Below, one piece after another: positions 51,708 to 60,234 of a stretch of DNA of 64,000 nucleotides. The position numbers and the translations under genes were made by a program. The notes beneath the pieces were generated by a model. That model was not told the origin of the DNA. It saw nothing but the letters and a program-made list of their open reading frames with translations, and did no database searches. The stretch comes from Microbacterium sp. SORGH_AS_0969 (lineage in GTDB: Bacteria; Actinomycetota; Actinomycetes; Actinomycetales; Microbacteriaceae): assembly GCF_030818255.1 (NCBI RefSeq), contig NZ_JAUTAG010000001.1:2046001-2110000 (forward strand), written 5' to 3'. Every line of letters starts with the position of its first letter. The stretch's first letter is position 1.

Positions 51708-53201
51708 ATGCCACGCTCCACCGACTCCACGTCCCTTCCGAACGCCCTGCCGCAGACCGTCGCGACACAGGTGCCGCTGCGCCGCCTGCAGCGCTCCATG
51801 GACGCGCGCCACCTCGTGATGATCGCCCTGGGCGGCGTCATCGGGTCGGGGCTCTTCCTCAGCTCGGGGTACACGATCAATCAGGCCGGGCCCCTGGGGG
51901 CGATCGTCGCCTACCTCGTCGGCGCCTTCGTCGTGTACCTCGTGATGTCGTGCCTCGGAGAGCTCGCCGTGGCCTATCCCGTGTCGGGCGCCTTCCACAT
52001 CTACGCGGCCCGCGCGATCAGCCCCGCGACCGGCTTCACCACGGCATGGCTCTACTGGCTCTGCTGGGTCGTCGCCCTGGGCTCCGAGTTCACCGCGGCC
52101 GGGATCCTGATGCAGAGGTGGTTCCCCGGCGTCGAGGTGTGGGTGTGGTGCCTGATCTTCGCCGGCATCCTGTTCACCCTCAATGCGATCTCAGCGCGCG
52201 TGTTCGGGGAGACGGAGTTCTGGTTCTCGCTCATCAAGGTGGTCGCGATCGTCGCGCTCATCGTGCTCGGCGGTGCCGCGATCTTCGGCTTCACCCCGCT
52301 GTCGTCCGAGCACCCCGGGGCCGTCCTGTTCAGCAACTTCTCGACGCCGGACGGGCTCTTCCCCACCGGTATCGCCGGCGTGCTCATGACCTCTCTCGCC
52401 GTCTTCTACGCGTTCAGCGGCTCGGAGCTCATCGGTGTCGCCGCAGGTGAGACGAAGGACCCCGCCCGGAACATCCCGAAGGCCCTGCGCTCGACGGTGC
52501 TGCGCCTTCTCGTGCTCTTCGTCGGCTCCATCACCGTCATCGCCGCGATCCTGCCCTACGAGCAGGCGGGCCTGACGTCGAGCCCCTTCGTCGACGTCTT
52601 CGAGTACGTCGGGGTGCCCTTCGCCGGCGACATCATGAACTTCGTCATCATCACCGCGCTGCTCTCGGCGGGTAACAGCGGCCTCTTCTCGTGCGCGCGG
52701 ATGCTGTTCTCGCTCGCCGAAGAAGGGCACGCACCGCGCGCGTTCACGAAGCTCACCTCCCGCGGCATCCCGATCGTCGCCCTCAGCGTCAGCATGGCCG
52801 TGGGACTCGTCTCCCTGGTGTCGAGCGTGATCGCCGCCGAGACCGTCTACCTCGTGCTGGTCTCGATCGCCGGTTTCGCCGTCGTCGCGGTGTGGATGTC
52901 GATCGTCGCGGCACAGTTCTTCCACCGACGGGCCTTCGTCCGCGGGGGTGGTGATGTGAAGACGCTCGCCTACCGCACGCCGTTCTACCCCGTCGTGCCG
53001 ATCCTCGCGTTCGTGCTGCTCGGCGTCTCGATCGTCGCGATCGCCTTCGATCCGAACCAGGTCGCGGCGCTGTACTTCGGCATCCCGTTCGTCGTCGCGT
53101 GCTACCTGTTCTTCTGGTGGCGGTACGGTCGTCGAGGAGCTGCGCCCGCCGCCGTCGTCGACGAGGAGGCGCCGGCGGCTCCCGCACACGAAGGACGCTG
53201 A
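51708..53201 (+). CDS. Amino-acid permease (APC family)
   Basis: A 497-aa transporter with twelve hydrophobic helices. [23 protein letters not shown] is the G-x-G-I motif of the APC superfamily (AAT/GABA type). Other blocks are [28 protein letters not shown] and [21 protein letters not shown]. It closely resembles the permease at 54913-56358. ATG 51708 is preferred, with ATG 51696 in frame four codons earlier. Its TGA overlaps the ATG of the regulator gene (TGATG). It is divergent from homoserine dehydrogenase. Confidence 0.88.
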   Translation: MPRSTDSTSLPNALPQTVATQVPLRRLQRSMDARHLVMIALGGVIGSGLFLSSGYTINQAGPLGAIVAYLVGAFVVYLVMSCLGELAVAYPVSGAFHIYAARAISPATGFTTAWLYWLCWVVALGSEFTAAGILMQRWFPGVEVWVWCLIFAGILFTLNAISARVFGETEFWFSLIKVVAIVALIVLGGAAIFGFTPLSSEHPGAVLFSNFSTPDGLFPTGIAGVLMTSLAVFYAFSGSELIGVAAGETKDPARNIPKALRSTVLRLLVLFVGSITVIAAILPYEQAGLTSSPFVDVFEYVGVPFAGDIMNFVIITALLSAGNSGLFSCARMLFSLAEEGHAPRAFTKLTSRGIPIVALSVSMAVGLVSLVSSVIAAETVYLVLVSIAGFAVVAVWMSIVAAQFFHRRAFVRGGGDVKTLAYRTPFYPVVPILAFVLLGVSIVAIAFDPNQVAALYFGIPFVVACYLFFWWRYGRRGAAPAAVVDEEAPAAPAHEGR

Positions 53202-53950
53202 TGAACCCGCCCGCCTCGCTGACGCAGGGACTCGCCCTGCTGCACACCGCGGTCGAGCGGGAGCGATCGGGTCGGCCCGGCTGGGCGCTGTCGCGCCTGG
53301 CCGAGGCCGCGGGCGTCGAACGCAGTCGCGCCTCCCGCGTCACACAGGACCTGCGCCGCCTCGACTTCGTCGAACGCGACGAGTCCTCGGCGCTCCGCGC
53401 GGGGCGGGCGTACTTCGTCGCGGCGGGGGCACGACACGAACCGTGGCTGCGCGCCGCCCGCGTCCACCTCCGGGGCATGGCGGCACAGCTCGGCATGACG
53501 GCGCGGGTCGTCGCCGCTGATGGGCCGCGGGCGCTGCTGCTCCGTGTCGAGGGGGCGGATGCCGCCGGCGAAGGCACCCTCCGTCCCGCGGCGGTCACCC
53601 CGATCTGGTGCACGGGCGCCGGAAGGGCGCTGCTCTGGGATCACTCGCTCGCCGACCTCGACGCCTTGCTCGGCGAGGCGCAGTTCGTCGGCGTCGGTGG
53701 TCCCGGTGCGGCTCGCACGGTCGCCGCCGTCGATGCCCTGCAGCGACGAGACCGGGCGCGCGGACTTGTGGTCGCGCACGAAGAGTACGTGGCGGGAGTC
53801 GACGAGTACGCCCTGCCCGTCCGGGGTCGGCACGGCATCGTCGCGGCGGTGTCGCTCAGCGGTTCGGCCGCCGGAAACGGTCGTGACGATCGGATCGAGG
53901 CCCTGCTCGCCGACAGCGCGGAGCGCTTGAGCACTCTCGCCCAGGCCTGA
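53201..53950 (+). CDS. IclR-type regulator (divergent family member)
   Basis: A 249-aa protein. The N-terminal helix-turn-helix reads LSRLAEAAGVERSRASRVTQDLRRLDFVER (winged helix of the IclR type). The C-terminal GAF-like effector domain includes PIWCTGAGRALLWDHSLADLDALLG and LVVAHEEYVAGVDEYALPVRGRHGIVAAVSLSGSA. The domain order and conserved blocks are IclR-like, although the wing is short. It is coupled to the permease by TGATG, so it probably governs that gene. It converges with a second IclR gene. Confidence 0.8.
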   Translation: MNPPASLTQGLALLHTAVERERSGRPGWALSRLAEAAGVERSRASRVTQDLRRLDFVERDESSALRAGRAYFVAAGARHEPWLRAARVHLRGMAAQLGMTARVVAADGPRALLLRVEGADAAGEGTLRPAAVTPIWCTGAGRALLWDHSLADLDALLGEAQFVGVGGPGAARTVAAVDALQRRDRARGLVVAHEEYVAGVDEYALPVRGRHGIVAAVSLSGSAAGNGRDDRIEALLADSAERLSTLAQA

Positions 53951-53953
53951 GCG

Positions 53954-54751
53954 TCAGTGGATGCCGTGCCCCAAGCGCGTCGACAACGTGGCGGCCGCGG
54001 TGAGACAGGCATCGGCGAGCCCCGCCGTGCGCGGCTGCAGGACCGCCCGCTCTCCGACGACCTGGACCGCAGCGACGACCTCGCCGCGGAAGTCCCACAC
54101 CGGAGCGGCCACCGAGTAGAGGCCGGCCTCGGCTTCCTCGTCGACGATCGTGTATCCGCGTTCGCGGGCGGCGTGCAGCCGGGTCAGGAAATCGTCGACG
54201 GAGCGCGGCGCCCGAGGGCCCTCGCTCTCGAAGGCGGTGGCGGCGAAGACGGCCCGAACCTCGTCGTCGGGGGCGTCCCACAGCACCGCCTGACCCGCGT
54301 CGCTGCAGAACGCGGGGTAGGCACGGCCCACCCAGGTGCCGATCATGCGCGACACCGCCGGCACGCTCTCGACGATCGTGACGGTCGTATCTCCGCGCAG
54401 AACGCCGAGGAAGACGGCTTCTCCCGTGGTCGCGGCGAGCTCGTCGAGCACGCTGAGCCCTTCGAGACGCAGACGCCGGTCGACGAGGTCCTCGGCGGCG
54501 GTGTACCACGCCCACGACAGCCGGTAGCGGCGCCCGGCGTCGCGAGCGACGACGTCCTGGTCCGCGAGAGCGGCAAGGGTGCGCGAGACGTGCGATCGTT
54601 CCCGTCCCAGCGCCCGGGCGACGTCCGTCGCGGAGGCCCCCTGCCCCTCGCGCGTGAGGAGCGCGAGGCTCGCGATGACGTCGAAGGCCCGGATGACAGT
54701 CGACGTCGCCTCGTCGTCGGCGACGGCGGCTCCTGGATCGGCGGGGGTCAT
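53954..54751 (-). CDS. IclR-family transcriptional regulator
   Basis: A 265-aa regulator. The N-terminal helix-turn-helix is VIRAFDVIASLALLTREGQGASATDVARALGRERSHVSRTLAALADQDVV. The effector domain has AYPAFCSDAGQAVLWDAPDDEVRAVF and GYTIVDEEAEAGLYSVAAPVWDFRGEVVAAVQV, normal IclR blocks. ATG 54751 is the start (GTG 54757 is two codons earlier). It is divergent from the second permease across about 160 bp and probably controls it. The effector is unknown. Confidence 0.9.
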   Translation of the reverse strand: MTPADPGAAVADDEATSTVIRAFDVIASLALLTREGQGASATDVARALGRERSHVSRTLAALADQDVVARDAGRRYRLSWAWYTAAEDLVDRRLRLEGLSVLDELAATTGEAVFLGVLRGDTTVTIVESVPAVSRMIGTWVGRAYPAFCSDAGQAVLWDAPDDEVRAVFAATAFESEGPRAPRSVDDFLTRLHAARERGYTIVDEEAEAGLYSVAAPVWDFRGEVVAAVQVVGERAVLQPRTAGLADACLTAAATLSTRLGHGIH

Positions 54752-54912
54752 CGTCACAGCGTAGCCAGGGGTCGCGAACGACGACTTCCCGCGTCGCTCG
54801 TCCGCGCGTCGGGACGCCCGGGAGAGGCGACGAACGTCCGATCGATTACTCTGGCTCGCGGCGTCCGCGAGTATCGGCGGCATCCGCTCCGAGCACGAAT
54901 GCGAGCACATCC

Positions 54913-56358
54913 ATGAACCGCCCCTCGGATCCGTCCACGGCACAGCACGCCCCGCAACGGCAACTGCGCCGCGCCATGAGCGCCCGCCACCTGGTGATGA
55001 TCGCCCTCGGCGGCGTGATCGGGTCGGGGCTCTTCCTCAGCTCCGGCTACACGATCCACCAGGCGGGGCCCCTCGGGGCCGTGCTCGCCTACCTGCTCGG
55101 AGCCTTCGTGGTGTGGCTCGTCATGGTGTGCCTCGGCGAACTCGCCGTCGTCTACCCGGTCTCGGGATCCATCCACATCTACGCGGCCCGCACGATGGGA
55201 CCGGCGACCGGTTTCGTCACGGCCTGGCTGTACTGGCTCTGCTGGGTGGTTGCCCTCGGATCGGAATTCACGGCATCCGGAATCCTCATGCAGCGGTGGT
55301 TCCCGAACGTCGACGTGTGGGTGTGGTGTCTGGTGTTCGCCGGCACCCTGTTCACCCTCAACGCGATCTCGGCGCGCGTGTTCGGGGAGACCGAGTTCTG
55401 GTTCGCGGCGATCAAGGTCATCGCGATCCTCGCGCTCATCGTGCTGGGGACCATGGCGATCTTCGGGTTCACCCCGCTGTCGACCAGCCCGCACGAGGCG
55501 GTGCTGCTCAGCAACTTCGAGACGCCCGACGGTCTGCTGCCGGCGGGACTGGGCGGCGTGCTCATCACCTCGCTCGCCGTCTTCTACGCCTTCAGCGGCG
55601 CGGAGCTCGTGGGTGTCGCCGCGGGCGAGACGAAGGATCCCGGCCGCAACATCCCCCGCGCGCTGCGGTCGACCGTGCTGCGGCTGCTCGTGCTGTTCGT
55701 CTGCTCGATCACCGTGATCGCCGCGCTCCTTCCCTACGAACAGGCGGGGCTCAGCTCGAGCCCGTTCGTCGACGTCTTCGAGTACGTCGGTGTGCCGTAC
55801 GCGGCCGACATCATGAACTTCGTCGTCATCACCGCGCTGCTCTCGGTGGGGAACAGCGGCCTGTACTCGTGTGCGCGGATGCTGTTCTCGCTCGCCGAAG
55901 AGGGATACGCGCCACGTGCCTTCACGCGGCTCACCCGCCGTGGCATCCCGATGATCGCCCTCCTGGTGAGCCTGGCGATCGGTCTCGTCTCGCTCATCTC
56001 GAGCGTCATCGCCGCCGAGACCGTCTACCTCGTGCTCGTGTCGATCGCCGGCTTCGCCGCGGTGGCGGTGTGGATGTCGATCGTCGCGGCGCAGTTCTTC
56101 CATCGGCGTGCGTTCGTCCGCGGCGGGGGAGATGTCGCGACACTCGTCTACCGCACACCGTTCTATCCGGTGGTGCCGATCCTGGCGTTCGTCCTGCTGA
56201 CGGCCTCGATCGTCGCGATCGCCTTCGACCCCGAACAGGCTCCGGCGCTGTACTTCGGCATCCCGTTCGTCGGCCTCTGCTACCTCTTCTTCTGGTGGCG
56301 GTACGGCCGCAAGGGCGTCACCCCGCGCGCGCTCGACGAGGAGGCGCCGGTCGCCTGA
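54913..56358 (+). CDS. Amino-acid permease (APC family), near-duplicate of the first
   Basis: A 481-aa twelve-helix permease. Most of it matches the protein at 51708-53201 residue for residue, including [31 protein letters not shown] and [23 protein letters not shown], with differences concentrated in loops and both ends. A recent duplication within the cluster, each copy with its own IclR regulator, is the simplest reading. The adjacent amine oxidase suggests that one substrate may be an amino acid or amine. Confidence 0.9.
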   Translation: MNRPSDPSTAQHAPQRQLRRAMSARHLVMIALGGVIGSGLFLSSGYTIHQAGPLGAVLAYLLGAFVVWLVMVCLGELAVVYPVSGSIHIYAARTMGPATGFVTAWLYWLCWVVALGSEFTASGILMQRWFPNVDVWVWCLVFAGTLFTLNAISARVFGETEFWFAAIKVIAILALIVLGTMAIFGFTPLSTSPHEAVLLSNFETPDGLLPAGLGGVLITSLAVFYAFSGAELVGVAAGETKDPGRNIPRALRSTVLRLLVLFVCSITVIAALLPYEQAGLSSSPFVDVFEYVGVPYAADIMNFVVITALLSVGNSGLYSCARMLFSLAEEGYAPRAFTRLTRRGIPMIALLVSLAIGLVSLISSVIAAETVYLVLVSIAGFAAVAVWMSIVAAQFFHRRAFVRGGGDVATLVYRTPFYPVVPILAFVLLTASIVAIAFDPEQAPALYFGIPFVGLCYLFFWWRYGRKGVTPRALDEEAPVA

Positions 56359-56506
56359 GCCGGGGCGCGCGCCTATACGCGCCGTCGAAACCGGCCCGCG
56401 CCACCGTACGTCGTGGTGGCTGTCGCCGGTGGGCGGGGCACAGTACGTTCTCCGGAAAGGCGACGCGGCCCCGGTCGGGGGCGTGTCCGACGCTGGGGAG
56501 GCATCC

Positions 56507-57829
56507 GTGGAGACCGTCGACACGATCGTCGTGGGGGCAGGTGTGTCGGGTCTCGCCGCGGCGCGCTTGCTCACGCGTGCCGGACGCCGCGTCATCGTGC
56601 TCGAAGCGCGCGATCGGATCGGTGGCCGGACCCACACCGACCGCTCCGGCGGACACGTCACCGACCGCGGAGCGTCGTGGATCCACGGGATCGACGACAG
56701 CCCGGTCGCCGAGGCGGCGCGCGCGTTCGGGATGCCGATGGTCGAGTTCACGGTCGGTGGATATCAGCCTGCCGGACGGCCGCTGACGTACTTCGGCGAG
56801 GACGGGTCGCGTCTCTCCGCCGAGGAGATCGAGGGGTACGCCGCCGACATCCGTGCGCTGAACGCGGCCCTCATCGATGTGATCGCGGACTCCGCTCCGG
56901 ATGCCACGTACGCTGACGTCGTCGAGCGAGCGCTGACCCAGCAGGACTGGGACGACGAGCGCAAGACGCGCGTGCGCGAGTACAACGACCGTCGCGCCCA
57001 GGAGCAGTACGGCGTCGCGATGACGGGGCTCGGGGCGCACGGCCTCGACGACGACACCGTCAACGGCGACGAGGTGGTCTTCCCCCGCGGATACGACGAG
57101 CTCGCCCGCAACTTCGCCGACGGGGTCGATGTGCGGCTGTCGCACGTCGTGTCGGCGGTGCGCTGGTCGCCCGAAGGGGTCACCGTCGAGACCGATCGCG
57201 GCGCCTTCTCGGCCGCGAACGTCATCGTCACCGTCCCGGTGGGCGTCCTGCAGTCCGGCGATCTCGTCATCGAGCCGGCGCTGCCCGAGACGCATCGCCG
57301 CGCCCTGGCCCTGTTGCGGATGAACGCCTTCGAGAAGGTCGTGCTGCGCTTCCCCGAGAGGTTCTGGGATGCCGAGGTCTACGGCATCCGTCAGCTCGGC
57401 GCCGAGGGGCAGTGGTGGCACTCCTGGTACGACCTCGGCCGAATCCACGACGAGCCCGCCCTGCTGACGTTCGCGGCGGGACCCGCAGCGGTCGCGACGC
57501 GGGAGTGGTCGGACGAGGAGATCGTCGCCTCGACGGTGGCGCAGTTGCGGCGGCTCTACGGGAACGACGTCCCCGAACCCGAGAGCGCGGTCGTGACGCG
57601 CTGGCAGGACGACCCGTTCGCGCGGGGCTCGTACGCGTACATGCTCCCCGGCTCGGTCGGTCCCGACCACGATCAGCTCGCCGTCCCGGTGGGCGGCGTG
57701 CTGCACCTCGCGGGCGAAGCGACGTGGGGCGATGACCCGGCGACCGTTCCCGGTGCGATGCTCTCGGGTCACCGTGCGGCCGAGAACGTGCTGGGGCGCG
57801 AGATCCCGGTGAGCGACCTCTGGTCATAG
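56507..57829 (+). CDS. Flavin-containing amine oxidase
   Basis: A 440-aa FAD protein. VGAGVSGLAAARLL (residues 9-22, G-x-G-x-x-G) is the FAD-binding loop, followed by LEARDRIGGRTHT. GASWIHGIDDSP is typical of monoamine and polyamine oxidases, and the C-terminal GVLHLAGEATWGDDPATVPGAMLSGHRAAENV is the second FAD segment. It oxidises amines to imines, producing aldehyde, ammonia and peroxide. GTG 56507 follows GGGGAGGCATCC. It lies downstream of the second permease, and an aldehyde dehydrogenase is in the same neighbourhood. Confidence 0.9.
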   Translation: METVDTIVVGAGVSGLAAARLLTRAGRRVIVLEARDRIGGRTHTDRSGGHVTDRGASWIHGIDDSPVAEAARAFGMPMVEFTVGGYQPAGRPLTYFGEDGSRLSAEEIEGYAADIRALNAALIDVIADSAPDATYADVVERALTQQDWDDERKTRVREYNDRRAQEQYGVAMTGLGAHGLDDDTVNGDEVVFPRGYDELARNFADGVDVRLSHVVSAVRWSPEGVTVETDRGAFSAANVIVTVPVGVLQSGDLVIEPALPETHRRALALLRMNAFEKVVLRFPERFWDAEVYGIRQLGAEGQWWHSWYDLGRIHDEPALLTFAAGPAAVATREWSDEEIVASTVAQLRRLYGNDVPEPESAVVTRWQDDPFARGSYAYMLPGSVGPDHDQLAVPVGGVLHLAGEATWGDDPATVPGAMLSGHRAAENVLGREIPVSDLWS

Positions 57830-57834
57830 GTTCC

Positions 57835-58117
57835 GGTGGCTTCGACAGGCTCAGCCACCTGGGTTGCGGCCGGGGTAGTCGCTACCGCGGCTCCGGCGGA
57901 GGTCCCTGGCTCGCGGCGGAGGTCCCTGAGCTTGTCGAAGGGACCGGGGCACCGATGGATCGGTGGCTTCGACAAGCTCAGCCACCTGGATCGCGGCCGG
58001 GGTAGTCGCTACCGCGGCTCCGGCGGAGGTCCCTGGCTCGCGGCGGAGGTCCCTGAGCTTGTCGAAGGGACCGGGGCACCGATGGATCGGTGGCTTCGAC
58101 AAGCTCAGCCACCTGGC
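57835..58117. repeat. Palindrome array with 127-bp units
   Basis: GGTGGCTTCGAC starts at 57835, 57962 and 58089, exactly 127 bp apart, giving two full units and a partial one. Each holds a GGTGGC-armed palindrome and a GGTCCC-armed palindrome (GGTCCCTGAGCTTGTCGAAG). The first full unit has CAGGCTC where the later ones have CAAGCTC. It lies between the amine oxidase and rhodanese genes. Confidence 0.92.
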
Positions 58118-58132
58118 TCGCGGGGGCGACCG

Positions 58133-58993
58133 CTACCGCGGCTCCGGCCCGGTCGCCACGGGCAGCTCCTCGTGGTTCGACCACTGGCTCCACGACCCCG
58201 GGAACACGCGCGGCTCGAAGCCCGCGAGCGTCAGCGCCACGGCCTGATGCGCCGCCGTCACCCCGGAGCCGCAGTAGACGCCGACCGTCATGCCGTCCTC
58301 GGCCCCCAGCATCCGGAACCGCGAACGCAGCGCATCCGGCTCGAGGAAGCGCCCGTCGCCGCCGACGTTCTCTGTCGTCGGGGCGCTGATCGCACCGGGA
58401 ATGTGACCCGCTCGAGGGTCGATCGGCTCGACCTCGCCGCGGTACCGCTCGCCGGCGCGGGCGTCGAGCAGCAGCTCGGACTCGGCGAACGCCCCCACCT
58501 CGTCGAGCTCGAGCCTCGGCAGAGCCCCGTACGTCAGCTCGACCGTCCCGGGCGTCGGGGTCTCGGCATCCCCCTCCTCCACCTCGAAGCCCGCGTCGGT
58601 CCAGCCGCGCAGCGCGCCGTCGAGCAGCCGGACGTCCGCCACCCCCGCGTACCGCAAAAGCCACCATGCACGCGCGCTCGACATGTTCTTGAGGTCGTCG
58701 TAGACCACGACCGTGTCACCCGCGTCGATGCCCCAGCGTCGCGCGGCTGCCTGGAGCGTCTCGACCGGAGGGAGCGGATGCCGGCCCTCGGTGGGCGCGC
58801 CGTGAGCTGCCAGGTCGTGGTCGAGGTCGACGTACTGCGCGCCGGGGATGTGTCCGGCGCGGTACTCCGGGCGCCCGTCGGGGCGGTCGAGGCGCCAGCG
58901 GACGTCGAGGACGCGCACGCGCCCGCCATCGGGGAAGGTCCCGGCGGCGAGGGCGTCGTGCAGGTCGTGCGCGGTCGTGAGGATCGAAGCCAT
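58133..58993 (-). CDS. sseA: Sulfurtransferase (tandem rhodanese)
   Basis: A 286-aa cytoplasmic protein with two rhodanese domains. The C-terminal one has the active-site loop CGSGVTA with Cys241. The N-terminal one (VRVLDVRWRLDRPDGRPEYRAGHIPGAQYVDLDHDL) is inactive in most such proteins. HIPGAISAP and GALRGWTDAGFEVE are further family blocks. It moves sulfane sulfur from thiosulfate or mercaptopyruvate to an acceptor. The active-site loop CGSGVTA is the type seen in mercaptopyruvate sulfurtransferases. It sits alone between a palindrome array and the DUF4188 gene. Confidence 0.93.
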   Translation of the reverse strand: MASILTTAHDLHDALAAGTFPDGGRVRVLDVRWRLDRPDGRPEYRAGHIPGAQYVDLDHDLAAHGAPTEGRHPLPPVETLQAAARRWGIDAGDTVVVYDDLKNMSSARAWWLLRYAGVADVRLLDGALRGWTDAGFEVEEGDAETPTPGTVELTYGALPRLELDEVGAFAESELLLDARAGERYRGEVEPIDPRAGHIPGAISAPTTENVGGDGRFLEPDALRSRFRMLGAEDGMTVGVYCGSGVTAAHQAVALTLAGFEPRVFPGSWSQWSNHEELPVATGPEPR

Positions 58994-59009
58994 GGCTCCA
59001 GTCTGGCCC

Positions 59010-59510
59010 TCAGCTCACCGGGGCGGGACCCGGGGTCCGCCCGTCCGCCACGCGCGCCCGAGCGCGGTCATGGCGGGACGCGATCGGCACGAGTTCGGTG
59101 GCCTTCGGCAATCCCATCGGGGGCGTTGCGACGTAGATCGTCTCGGCGCGCTCGACGACGTGCGTCTCGTGCCAGATGCCGACCGCGCCCGGAGTCTTCC
59201 GCGCACGTCGGTTGAAACGGGTCCACGCGGGGCGGTGCTCGTGCTCGGGGGCGGAGGCGTACGCGTACAGCTTCTCGAGCGACGACCAGTACTGCACGAG
59301 GTAGGGCCCGCGCGCTCCGAGCAGCATCGTGGAGCCGAGCAGCCCCGAGTCGGGGTCTACGCTCAGCTCGCGCAGCATCCGGGGCATGTCACCCATCAGC
59401 GGCATCCACTGGTCGGGTCTCCACCACTTGTTGACGGTCATGCCGATGTGGAAGACGACCAGTTCGCCGTCGTAACGATGGGTCATTCGACCCGGGTTGA
59501 TGGATGCCAT
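59010..59510 (-). CDS. DUF4188 (monooxygenase-like) protein
   Basis: A 166-aa protein of the DUF4188 family, whose fold is an alpha/beta barrel. VVFHIGMTVNKWWRPDQWMPLM and LVQYWSSLEKLYAYA with the HRPAWTRFNRR segment are diagnostic. GIWHETHVV follows near the C-terminus. It is probably a small oxidoreductase or stress protein of unknown substrate. ATG 59510 is preceded by GAGGACGAGCCC. It is divergent from a MerR regulator that shares a clear dyad operator and so probably controls it. Confidence 0.82.
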   Translation of the reverse strand: MASINPGRMTHRYDGELVVFHIGMTVNKWWRPDQWMPLMGDMPRMLRELSVDPDSGLLGSTMLLGARGPYLVQYWSSLEKLYAYASAPEHEHRPAWTRFNRRARKTPGAVGIWHETHVVERAETIYVATPPMGLPKATELVPIASRHDRARARVADGRTPGPAPVS

Positions 59511-59523
59511 GGGCTCGTCCTCG

Positions 59524-59567
59524 CTCGATAGTGGTGCTATCTAGTGTTGGATAGTAGAGCTATCGAG
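59524..59567. promoter_or_regulatory. MerR-type dyad operator between DUF4188 and MerR genes
   Basis: An outer perfect dyad CTCGATAG / CTATCGAG (59524-59531 and 59560-59567) contains inner GCTATC / GATAGT repeats in the same register. The two halves are in the compact divergent region between both genes, which is typical for MerR regulators that bind promoters with long spacers. Confidence 0.75.
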
Positions 59568-59581
59568 TCAAGGGGGTCGGC

Positions 59582-60190
59582 GTGCGGATTTCAGAACTGT
59601 CGACGGAGAGCGGCGTCCCCGTCGCGACGATCAAGTACTACCTGCGCGAGAAGCTGCTGCCGGAAGGGGAGCGATCCTCGCCCACGCAGGCGTCCTACGG
59701 CACCGCGCACGTGCAGCGGCTCGGGGTGATCCGCGCGCTCGTCGACGCCGGCGTCGGCATCGCGGGGGTGCGCAAGGTCGTCGGCGTGCTCGAGGAGCCA
59801 CCCGAGAACCCCTACGACCTTCTCGGTGCGGCCAACGCCGCGGTGACACCCGAGGTCGTCGGAGACCCCGACCTGACGGAGGCCACCGCGTTGCTCGAGC
59901 GGATGGGGGGAAGCCCCGAGAAATGTTTCCCCGAGCAACTCGCGGCGGTCGCGCACGCCCTCGCGGCCCTCGATCGCGCGGGGTTCACGGTGCCGGAGAC
60001 CGTGATGGACGCGTACCTCGAGCACCTGTTCGCGATCGCCGAGGCCGAACTCGCCGCGACGCCCGAGACATCGATCGAAGACGCGGTGCGGTACGTGGTG
60101 CTCGGTACCGCTCTCGTCGAGCCGCTGATCCTCGCTCTCCGTCGCGTCGCCGAGCAGGTCGCCGCGTCGCGACGCTTCGGCACGGGCTGA
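59582..60190 (+). CDS. MerR-family regulator
   Basis: A 202-aa protein. MRISELSTESGVPVATIKYYLREKLLPEGERS is the family winged-helix, and GTAHVQRLGVIRALVDAGVGIAGVRKVV the MerR coupling helix. The C-terminal part is longer and helical, resembling effector domains of drug-responsive MerR proteins. GTG 59582 is the start. It should act on the divergent DUF4188 gene via the dyad. A hairpin (ACCCCGGG/CCCGGGGT, 60202-60223) follows. Confidence 0.9.
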   Translation: MRISELSTESGVPVATIKYYLREKLLPEGERSSPTQASYGTAHVQRLGVIRALVDAGVGIAGVRKVVGVLEEPPENPYDLLGAANAAVTPEVVGDPDLTEATALLERMGGSPEKCFPEQLAAVAHALAALDRAGFTVPETVMDAYLEHLFAIAEAELAATPETSIEDAVRYVVLGTALVEPLILALRRVAEQVAASRRFGTG

Positions 60191-60201
60191 CGTACAAGCA
60201 G

Positions 60202-60223
60202 ACCCCGGGCGGCACCCCGGGGT
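60202..60223 (+). terminator. Short hairpin between MerR and GNAT genes
   Basis: ACCCCGGG and CCCGGGGT form an 8-bp perfect stem around CGGCAC. It lies 12 bp after the MerR stop and just before the GNAT gene's ribosome site (GAAGG at 60229-60234). It may reduce read-through or hide the ribosome site. No T-run follows. Confidence 0.5.
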
Positions 60224-60234
60224 ACGGTCGAAGG

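Noticed and set aside
48998..51880. A 960-residue minus-strand frame joining several genes
   Set aside because: Its N-terminal half is composition-driven. The real aldehyde dehydrogenase starts at 50389 with overlap to homoserine dehydrogenase.
54754..56751. A 665-residue minus-strand frame opposite the second permease and amine oxidase
   Set aside because: It is rich in D, R, E and G, as expected from the complement of the GC-rich membrane gene. No ribosome site or domain.
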